Assembly (NCBI GenBank): GCA_050743125.1
Contig: JBOGEB010000158.1
Coordinates: 1 to 10,737 of the forward strand
Direction of reading: 5' to 3'
Origin: JBOGEB01 sp050743125
Lineage (GTDB): Bacteria > Actinomycetota > Nitriliruptoria > Euzebyales > Egibacteraceae
DNA length: 10,737 nt
Of the stretch, positions 1-5,978 are shown one piece after another (positions within the stretch are counted from its first letter, which is position 1; each line of letters begins with the position of its first letter). The position numbers and the translations under genes are program-made. The notes under the pieces are model-generated. The model had not been told where the DNA came from and made no database searches. It saw only the letters and a program-made list of their open reading frames with translations.

Positions 1-12
1 TAATTCTTAGGC

Positions 13-41
13 TTGACCTGCGGACTGCGCCCGGCTAAGGT
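13..41 (+). promoter_or_regulatory. Predicted promoter of the MerR gene
   Basis: A -35 element TTGACC (13-18) and a -10 element TAAGGT (36-41) are separated by exactly 17 bases, a strong match to an actinobacterial housekeeping-sigma promoter. The start of transcription would be near 46-49, giving a 5' leader of roughly 90 bases before the GTG at 138. The arms TGACCT (14-19) and AGGTCA (38-43) form an inverted repeat overlapping both promoter elements, so it may also be an operator. The promoter is read from the sequence; the operator role is inference. Confidence 0.7.
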
Positions 42-137
42 CACCATGAGAATCACGGGGCTGGTATCTTCAGCGCCTGGCGAGAAACTGGCCTGCCAGC
101 CCTACGCACGCCGTTAACGACGTAGGAGTGTGACTGC

Positions 138-686
138 GTGGCGAGTTCCCTGCCGAACCGCTATCTCCGTGATATCCCGCTGCCCGGCCTCGACGAGGGA
201 CCAGCCGGTTACCGCGGTCCGGCGGTCTGCGAGATCGTCGGCATCAGCTACCGTCAGCTCGACTACTGGACCACGACCGGTCTCGTCACGCCGTCGGTGC
301 GGGACGCGGAGGGCTCTGGCTCACAGCGGCTCTACTCCTTCGAGGACATCATCCAGCTCAAGGTCATCAAGAAGCTGCTCGACACCGGTGTCAGCCTGCA
401 GCGCATCCGCTCGGCGATGGAGTTCGTCCGCCAGCGCGGGCTCAGCTTGCGCAACGTGACCCTGCTGTCGGACGGGAAAAAGGTGTATGCGCTGGACGAC
501 CAGCGGCAGATCATCGACCTCATCCAGCGCGGCCAGGGCGTGTTTGCGATCGCCCTCGACCCCGTCTACACCGAGCTTGAGGCCGACGTCACGCAGCTGC
601 CCTCTGAGCGCGCCGAGCCCGCCGTCGCCCGCCGCCCCGCCCGCAAGGCCGACTCGCCAACCCGCAAGAAGGCCGTCGGCGGCTAA
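138..686 (+). CDS. mcdR: MerR-family regulator, Rv1830/McdR type
   Basis: A 182-residue MerR-family DNA-binding regulator. The N-terminal part (about 24-100) carries the winged-helix region with the pattern YRGPAVCEIVGISYRQLDYW, followed by TGLVTPSVRDAEGSGSQRLY and a helical segment around LLDTGVSLQRIRSA. This closely matches mycobacterial Rv1830, a MerR protein encoded beside the glycine cleavage genes and reported to affect cell-division genes. The C-terminal part (about 105-150) lacks a recognisable metal- or drug-binding motif, as in that subfamily, and ends in a basic Arg/Lys-rich tail (163-180). The GTG start at 138 is supported by GTAGGAG at 122-128, nine bases upstream. The gene ends in CTAA, sharing its stop region with the convergent antiporter gene. 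The family call is firm. The symbol is by resemblance to Rv1830, and the regulatory targets here are unknown. Confidence 0.88.
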   Translation: MASSLPNRYLRDIPLPGLDEGPAGYRGPAVCEIVGISYRQLDYWTTTGLVTPSVRDAEGSGSQRLYSFEDIIQLKVIKKLLDTGVSLQRIRSAMEFVRQRGLSLRNVTLLSDGKKVYALDDQRQIIDLIQRGQGVFAIALDPVYTELEADVTQLPSERAEPAVARRPARKADSPTRKKAVGG

Positions 687-2494
687 CCAGTCCGGGGGTC
701 GCTGACCTCGGGGAGTGGTCGGCCTCGGTACATGGCCTTTATGAGGGGGGTCGCCATCAGGGTGGTCACGAGCGTCATGAGGACCATCATCGTGAACAGG
801 CCGGAGGAAACGACGCCGAGGCTACGGCCGATGGTGAGGACCACGATTTCGGTGAGGCCTCGGGTGTTGAGAAGGATGCCAAGCGCATTGGCGTCGCGCC
901 AGCCGAATCCGAGCGCTCGGGCCGCCAGCGTCGAGCTTCCCCACTTGCCGATGACCGCAGTCGCCAGAATCACGATTGCCAGGCCCCACCAGACGGCGGG
1001 CTGCGTGGTCAGCCCGATCCTGGTCTCCAGCCCCACGATCGCGAAGAAGAGCGGCAGGAGGAACAGGGTCGTCATGTCTTCGAGCTTGTCGACCAGCTCG
1101 GACACGCCCTTGTGCGAGCGGGGCATGACGACGCCCACAAGGAACGCGCCGAAGATCGCGTTCAAGCCGATGGTCTCGGTGAGCCATGCCACCAGGAACA
1201 GGCCGACGAGAAGCCCACCGATGAGATCGGGCGGTAGGCGGGTGTCGGACCGGTAGCGGGTCGAGAACCGGCGGGCGAGCCAGGGGCGCACCTGGAGCAC
1301 CATCACCGCGCCGAAGGCTGCTGAGAGCAGGATGGTGCTGGCGACATCGGGCCATCCCCTCGATCGCACCACGGCGGTCACCACAGCGAGGAGGCACCAG
1401 GCGGTGACGTCATCGACGGCGGCGCAGGTGATCGAGAGCACGCCGATGCGGCGCTGGTCGAAGCCGGTCTCGGTGAGGATCCGCGCCAGGACCGGGAACG
1501 CGGTGATCGCCATTGCGGCGCCCATGAAGAGCGCGAATCCGACGAAGCTCCCGCTCCCGAGCCACGGGTAGAGGAGAATCGCAACGATGGCGCCGGAGGC
1601 GAAGGGGAACGCGATCGAGACGTGGCTGATGAGCACGGCCTCCCTCCCCAAGCCGCGGGCCAACCTCAGGTTGAGCCTCAGCCCGACGAGGAACATGAAC
1701 AGGACGAGCCCGAACTGGGCCATGACCCGCAGTACGCCGATCACCTCGGCGGGGAAGAGGTATCCAGCGGTTGTGGGCGACAAGGCGCCCAGCACGCTCG
1801 GGCCGAGGGCGACGCCCGCGACGATCTCCCCGAGCACATGTGGCTGGCCGATCCGCTTGAACAGGTGCCCGAGCAGCAGCGCCGCCGCGCAGATAGTGGC
1901 GACGGCAAGGAGGACGCGGGTGACGACGTTGTCGTTAGAGAGGCGCTTGGTCGTCGTGAGACCGTCCTGCTCGCTGGCGGCCTCGCCACTTCGGAACTCC
2001 AGGACGACCGGGGAGCGACCGTCCACGCGGAGCACGCCCGTCGCCAAGGTCGCGCCGGTGCGTAGCCCGTCTCCTGGCTGCATGGTGATCTGCGCGTCGA
2101 AGCGGTGCGCGGCGAGGACCGTGCCAGGGGCGCACGTGCCTGAGATGGCCACGGTTCTCGATCGGCGGTCCACCCGTCCCTGCCCGATCCGCTCGCCGAT
2201 GCCCTCCTCGCCGCCGACCACGGCGGACGAGCCGGGGACATGCAGCTCCAGGAACACGCCCGACTGCAAGGCGACGAGCGTCGTCCCGAGGCAGCTGGCG
2301 CTGGCCGGGCTCGTCCTCAGCAGCATGGGGAGCTGCGGCGTCGGATCGATCCCGCGGGCCAGGCCGAGGACGACGAGCAAGGTGACGGCTGCCGTCCCGA
2401 TGACGCCGCCATAGAGTCCCGCTAGCCGAGCGCCCTGCCCGCTCGTTTCCCGAGGCGCTGGGGGAGCCATTTCTTGCGGCAGTGTAGCGATCAC
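683..2494 (-). CDS. CPA2-family cation:proton antiporter with an N-terminal extracytoplasmic domain
   Basis: A 603-residue membrane protein of the monovalent cation:proton antiporter-2 family (KefB/NapA/CHX-like), expected to exchange K+ or Na+ for protons. Residues about 25-47 form a first membrane helix. Residues about 48-188 form a hydrophilic domain with only two cysteines (C68, C121), predicted to lie outside the membrane. From about 192 the usual antiporter core begins: GQPHVLGEIVAGVALGPSVLG (216-236), TAFPVLARIL (331-340), the DD ion-binding pair in AAVDDVTAW (D361, D362), then GLNAIFGAFLVGVVMPR and LNTRGLTEIVVL. No RCK/TrkA domain follows the membrane part, unlike KefB/KefC. The GTG start at 2494 is preceded by GGAAGGA in good position; an ATG eight codons in (2470) is the alternative. 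The gene is divergent from the RCK protein at 2542, with only 47 bases between starts. The family is certain; ion specificity is not readable. Confidence 0.9.
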   Translation of the reverse strand: MIATLPQEMAPPAPRETSGQGARLAGLYGGVIGTAAVTLLVVLGLARGIDPTPQLPMLLRTSPASASCLGTTLVALQSGVFLELHVPGSSAVVGGEEGIGERIGQGRVDRRSRTVAISGTCAPGTVLAAHRFDAQITMQPGDGLRTGATLATGVLRVDGRSPVVLEFRSGEAASEQDGLTTTKRLSNDNVVTRVLLAVATICAAALLLGHLFKRIGQPHVLGEIVAGVALGPSVLGALSPTTAGYLFPAEVIGVLRVMAQFGLVLFMFLVGLRLNLRLARGLGREAVLISHVSIAFPFASGAIVAILLYPWLGSGSFVGFALFMGAAMAITAFPVLARILTETGFDQRRIGVLSITCAAVDDVTAWCLLAVVTAVVRSRGWPDVASTILLSAAFGAVMVLQVRPWLARRFSTRYRSDTRLPPDLIGGLLVGLFLVAWLTETIGLNAIFGAFLVGVVMPRSHKGVSELVDKLEDMTTLFLLPLFFAIVGLETRIGLTTQPAVWWGLAIVILATAVIGKWGSSTLAARALGFGWRDANALGILLNTRGLTEIVVLTIGRSLGVVSSGLFTMMVLMTLVTTLMATPLIKAMYRGRPLPEVSDPRTG

Positions 2495-2529
2495 AGTTCC
2501 TTCCGTGCTCTGGCGCTGTAGGGACCAGA

Positions 2530-2541
2530 TACGGTTTACGG
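2530..2541 (+). promoter_or_regulatory. Predicted leaderless promoter (-10 box) for the RCK gene
   Basis: TACGGT at 2530-2535 fits the actinobacterial -10 pattern TANNNT and is followed by six bases and then the ATG at 2542. This is the geometry of a leaderless transcript starting at the A of ATG. No convincing Shine-Dalgarno precedes the ATG, which agrees with leaderless initiation. No clear -35 is seen. The 47-base gap must also hold the promoter of the divergent antiporter, so the two are probably controlled together. This is inference from spacing. Confidence 0.45.
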
Positions 2542-4299
2542 ATGAAAGATGAGATCGACGGGGCTGCCCGACGCTTCGTGATCAGCGGCCTCAGCCGCCT
2601 TACGGTACCAGTGGCTAAGGGTCTGGCGGCCAAGGGTGAGGTCGTCGTTTTGGCCAAGCTCGAACAACGCGACAGCCCTTATGCGCGCCTCCTTGACAGC
2701 CCGGGAATCACGATCGTCTATGACGACGATTGCATGCGGGCTTTGAGGGACAGTCTGACCCCGCAGGTCGAGTGCGTGTTGGCGTTGGCCGATGACGACA
2801 AGCAGAACTTCTACGCCGCCGCCGACTGCTATGAGCTGGATCCCTCGATCCCGGTGGTGTTGAGGACGTTGGACTCGACGCTGGCCGACGGGTTCGAGCA
2901 GATCAAGGACAGTTTGAACGTACGGCGTGCATACGACATGTCCGCGTTGTCGGCCCCAGCGTTCGTGGCTCTGGCACTGTCGGATGAAGAGTTCATCGCG
3001 ACGGAGATGACGATGCGCTTCGGTCCTGATGAGATTCCCTTGTGCAGGCTGAAGATCCATAAGGGCTCTGCGCTGAGAAGGATGACCCCGCGCCAGTTGC
3101 AGCTGAAGCGCGACTGCGCGGTCGTCGCCCGGCGGGGCAGTGACGGGACGCTTCGGTATTCGTGCAGCGGTGATACCGACAGGCTGGCCATCGGCGACGA
3201 GGTCATCATTGGAGGACCTCTGCGTCAGGTGTTCGGGACGGCTCGATGCAACAGCACCCAGTTTCCACCTCCCAAGACGCGCGTTTCGCTCATGAAGAGG
3301 CGCTTGAGCGCTACTCAGTGGAAGCTGTTAAAATTCGCAGTCCCGCCGGTCGTCATTCTGGTCGTCAGCATCGTCGTGCTCAGGATTGCGTTTGAGTTGG
3401 GCGTCATTGACGCGCTCTATCAGATGATCGTGACCGCTGCCGGCGAGCGGATCCTCGACGAGAAATCGTTGGCCCTCAAGCTTTTCGCCTTTGCTTCGAT
3501 CGTCGCGTGGGCGATCCTCGGTGGCATCCTGGTTTCCTTCATTACCGACGAGGTCCTCGAGCGGCGGCTCGGGAAGCGGCCAGATGACCTTCGTGATCAC
3601 GCCGTGGTAGGAGGCCTGGGTGACGTGGGCTATCGGGTGGCGAAGCTCCTCGCCGAGATCGATGTCCCTACCGTCGTAGTGGCGTCATCGGATGGCCGGT
3701 TCGGTCACTACGTCGACTGGGACGTGCCGGTGCTGAACGGCAACATCCAGCTCGCCGAGGATTTGAAACAGGCAGGAATCGACAGAGCATCGTGTCTCAT
3801 CGCGGTGACGACTGACGACCTCGTGAACATTGAGGCGTGCGTGCAAGCAGAGCGCCTGAATGCCGAGCGTTCGAAAAAAAATTCTCGACAAGGGATTCGC
3901 ACGATCGCCCGCCTGTTCGACGAGGAGCTCGACCAGCGCTTCAACTTCAAGAGCAACTTTGGTATTGACGAGGTTCTGCCGGCTGTGGGGGTCGCGGCGG
4001 CAGCGTTCATCGACGCTGCTACCAATGATGACGCCCTTCGGCCTTTCTCGGTGTTCGGCGATCCCTTCGTCGGGCTGCGCTACGCCGTCACCGGGCGACT
4101 GGGCCGTGAGCAGATCAAGCAGTGGACAGCTCAAGGAATGACGCTCCTCGCCTTTCGCCAAGGCACGGGTGAGGTCAAGGGACCTTCCGGGCTCCCGGAG
4201 GATTTGCACGAGGGGGACTCGCTCATCGTCGTCGGGCCCGAGCACGTGGTGCGCGCGCTGGCCTCTGTAGGGAGAGTGGAAATGTCGGAACCTGCTTGA
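2542..4299 (+). CDS. Two-RCK, channel-like NAD-binding protein with a degenerate pore
   Basis: A 585-residue protein with the order RCK_N/RCK_C, two membrane helices, RCK_N/RCK_C. The first TrkA-N-like domain (about 10-140) has a weak nucleotide motif (VISGLSRLTVP), followed by an RCK_C-like segment (about 160-235). Helices lie at about 264-284 and 312-335. The second RCK_N starts near 352 with the intact GGLGDVG turn (357-363), and a second RCK_C covers about 505-580. This matches actinobacterial 'potassium channel/TrkA' proteins, but the loop between helices, ALYQMIVTAAGERILDEKS (291-309), has TAAGER where relatives have TVGYGD. K+ selectivity is therefore doubtful. It may be a channel of altered selectivity (the plant CASTOR/POLLUX family also has an unusual filter) or a regulatory protein. 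It starts 47 bases from the divergent antiporter. An A8 run at 3874-3881 leaves the frame intact. Confidence 0.82.
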   Translation: MKDEIDGAARRFVISGLSRLTVPVAKGLAAKGEVVVLAKLEQRDSPYARLLDSPGITIVYDDDCMRALRDSLTPQVECVLALADDDKQNFYAAADCYELDPSIPVVLRTLDSTLADGFEQIKDSLNVRRAYDMSALSAPAFVALALSDEEFIATEMTMRFGPDEIPLCRLKIHKGSALRRMTPRQLQLKRDCAVVARRGSDGTLRYSCSGDTDRLAIGDEVIIGGPLRQVFGTARCNSTQFPPPKTRVSLMKRRLSATQWKLLKFAVPPVVILVVSIVVLRIAFELGVIDALYQMIVTAAGERILDEKSLALKLFAFASIVAWAILGGILVSFITDEVLERRLGKRPDDLRDHAVVGGLGDVGYRVAKLLAEIDVPTVVVASSDGRFGHYVDWDVPVLNGNIQLAEDLKQAGIDRASCLIAVTTDDLVNIEACVQAERLNAERSKKNSRQGIRTIARLFDEELDQRFNFKSNFGIDEVLPAVGVAAAAFIDAATNDDALRPFSVFGDPFVGLRYAVTGRLGREQIKQWTAQGMTLLAFRQGTGEVKGPSGLPEDLHEGDSLIVVGPEHVVRALASVGRVEMSEPA

Positions 4300-4330
4300 C
4301 GCAGCTGCGAGGCGTACTCCAAATGGACAA

Positions 4331-4489
4331 CGCAGCGACGTGGGCGTGGCCGGCGATGTCGGTTACGAGGCTGTGGCGCCGCGAGCGGGGGCGATCACCC
4401 CGGTGCCCGGCGGGGTCGGCCCAGTGACCACGATGGCGTTGCTGCGGCAGGTCGTTGCTGCTGCGGAGCACGCCGGGAAGTGCGGGTAA
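4331..4489 (+). pseudogene. folD: C-terminal fragment of FolD (methylene-THF dehydrogenase/cyclohydrolase)
   Basis: The frame ending in TAA at 4487-4489 reads VAGDVGYEAVAPRAG, then AITPVPGGVGPVTTMALLRQ and a short helix. GAITPVPGGVGPxTxxxLL is the conserved C-terminal signature of FolD, the NADP-dependent enzyme that oxidises 5,10-methylene-tetrahydrofolate. Only about 50 of the usual 280-300 residues remain. No start, substrate site (YxxxK) or nucleotide-binding loop is found upstream, where the RCK gene ends at 4299. This is a remnant left by deletion or recombination. It belongs to the same one-carbon pathway as the glycine decarboxylase genes 1.5 kb downstream, which may be coincidence or a trace of an older cluster. 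Confidence 0.75.
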
Positions 4490-4604
4490 GCGGGCCACGG
4501 CCGTTCTCGATTGGGCGCACTAAGGTGCGAGGCGCCTGATCCGTGACGGAAGGGGAGCCGTACCGGCTGGCTCCCGATGGCGGTGGAGCACGTGTGGTCG
4601 CGCT

Positions 4605-5545
4605 GCGCTGCTGCGCTACGACGCCCTCGTGACTCCCGACGAGGACACTCGGTCGTCGTCCGTGGAGCAGCTGACCGCGAAGGTCGAACGTTCGCAGCAG
4701 GTGTGGCAGCATCCATCGTCACTTCTCGGTGACCGGCCGCACCTTGCCGGGGCTGCTCGCCGAGGTCCAGGCGACGGTGCGCGCTACGACGGGTGAGGAG
4801 CAGCGGCGGGTGTGGGCGGCGGCCTGCCACACCTACCATCTCATCCGCGGGGCCTTGAGGCGGCTGGGCGAGTTCGACCTTGGCATGCTTGTCAGGGACC
4901 GGGCGATGCTCGCCGCCAAGCACGCCGAGGATCCCCTGCTCGTCGCGCTGTCCGCCTGGCATCTGTCGCATGGGCTGTGCGCTGCCGGTCATCCGGAGCA
5001 GGCGCACGACTTGGCGCTGGACGCCACGGCGCTGCTCGACCGCTGGACCGCGCCGACCGTGGGCACACGTCGATGCGCGGCGCGCTGGAGTTGGCGGTCG
5101 CGTGGGCCGCGGGCTGCCAGCACGACGACGCGACCGCCTGGCGTCACCTGCGTGGCCCGGCTGAGGCGGCGGACCGGCTCGGTGAAGACAACCTCCTGTG
5201 GACCGTGTTTGGCCCGACCAGCGTGGCGATCCACGGCGTGGTGATCGCCGCGGACCTTGGCGAGCCGGCGGAGGCGCTGCGCCGCGCTGAGCCGAGCAGG
5301 TTGACGTCGACCCAGTCCCAGCGTTGGAGCGGCGTTTCAGCTTTTCATTGGCGTCGCGCGAGCGCACAGCTACTGCGTGACGATTAGGCGACGTTTTGGG
5401 CGCTGCTCAAGGCCGAGGCCAACGCGCCGGAGGATCTGCGGTACCACCCGATCGCGCGGGAGATGATCGTGACCTGCTGCGCTGGAGCCGGCGCACGATC
5501 CGTGAGGAGCTGCCCGGACTCGCTGACCGCGCGGGTGTGCTGTAA
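4605..5545 (+). pseudogene. Broken XRE-type regulator with TPR-like C-terminal domain
   Basis: Pieces of one protein are spread over three frames. LRYDALVTPDEDTR (from 4611) shifts near 4710 to LPGLLAEVQATVRATTGEE and a TPR-like helical region (HLSHGLCAAGHPEQAHDLAL). It shifts again near 5060 to MRGALELAVAWAAGCQHDD and VAIHGVVIAADLGEPAEALR. A stop TAG (5385-5387) interrupts LLRDD*ATFWALLKAEANAP, consistent with a GAG-to-TAG change. A last shift near 5466 leads to RDLLRWSRRTIREELPGLA and TAA at 5543-5545. The TPR region and this C-terminal end are typical of the large XRE helix-turn-helix regulators of Streptomyces and relatives. The DNA-binding N-terminus is not recognisable. At least three frameshifts and one nonsense codon show it is not functional. 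The 5' limit is approximate. Confidence 0.8.
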
Positions 5546-5692
5546 CCCGCGCAAATATCCGCTTTTCGACCCTCCGAGTGGCCGGCTGTTGGCGGTCCTA
5601 CGGTCCATTGCATGGACCATTCCGCCGAGCGCCGTGGGTCGAGCAATGACCGGGACCGGGCCCCGTGAGCCGGGCGGCTTCGATGGCGGGGG
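5546..5692 (+). other. Spacer with a perfect palindrome
   Basis: I find no supported gene here. The spacer holds the 17-base perfect inverted repeat GGTCCATTGCATGGACC (5602-5618: seven-base arms, TGC centre), preceded by a further GGTCC at about 5594-5598. A GTG at 5665 opens a reading frame that does not lead to recognisable protein but could be the original start of the WhiB-like ORF downstream if a frameshift had occurred. The palindrome could be an operator; nothing in the sequence says for what. Confidence 0.4.
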
Positions 5693-5950
5693 TTGGCTCG
5701 CCTGGTATCCCTGGCCGAGCGCGCTCGCCGCGGCTTGGACACCACGCTGTTCCTCCCGCCCTTGGCGGACTCCGGCCGCTGGGACCAGCGGGCATGTGAC
5801 GCCTGCGCCGATTGCCCGGTCTGCGCCGATTGCCTCGCGTGGGCGCTCGAGCATGGCGAGCAGGACGTCTGGGCAGACACTGACGAGCGCGCCCGTGTGC
5901 GCCTCCGGCGGAGTCTGCGTCGGCGGACAGCCGCCGACGGGCCGGTGTGA
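5693..5950 (+). CDS. WhiB-like small protein, degenerate
   Basis: An 85-residue ORF with the layout of WhiB, the actinobacterial iron-sulfur transcription factor family. RGLDTTLFLPP (13-23) matches the N-terminal signature. CDACADCPVCADCLAWALEHGE matches the cluster-binding core CxxC(P)x5C, with two extra cysteines, and it ends in a basic DERARVRLRRSLRRR tail. Two features are off. The first cluster cysteine (usually ACRGLD) is Arg in ERARRGLD, a single-base TGC-to-CGC change. The G(V/I)WGG turn reads DVWADTDE. A stop at 5666-5668 limits the frame, so the only available start is the TTG at 5693, and the N-terminus may have been lost to a frameshift. It ends 27 bases before gcvPA. It may be decaying or may bind a cluster through alternative cysteines. 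The family call is moderate and functionality uncertain. Confidence 0.55.
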   Translation: MARLVSLAERARRGLDTTLFLPPLADSGRWDQRACDACADCPVCADCLAWALEHGEQDVWADTDERARVRLRRSLRRRTAADGPV

Positions 5951-5963
5951 CGGAGGCTGCGGC

Positions 5964-5978
5964 TAGAATCCGGCTGTG
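5964..5978 (+). promoter_or_regulatory. Predicted leaderless promoter (-10 box) of gcvPA
   Basis: TAGAAT at 5964-5969 is close to the actinobacterial -10 consensus and lies eight bases before the GTG start at 5978 (six before an out-of-frame GTG at 5976). No Shine-Dalgarno is present before 5978, so transcription probably starts at or within two bases of the start codon. No good -35 is visible. There is no room for a glycine riboswitch in the 27-base gap after the WhiB-like ORF. Confidence 0.5.

Noticed and set aside
1587..2414. 275-codon plus-strand frame inside the antiporter gene
   Set aside because: Ser/Thr/Arg/Pro-rich antisense shadow of a certain membrane-protein gene.
4516..4529. Short hairpin CGCAC-TAAG-GTGCG after the FolD fragment
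   Set aside because: Only five pairs and no T-tract; expected by chance in this composition.
5951..5977. Glycine riboswitch before gcvPA
   Set aside because: The gap is 27 bases and appears to hold a -10 box for a leaderless start; a tandem glycine aptamer would need well over 100 bases. I saw no such fold in the preceding ORF.
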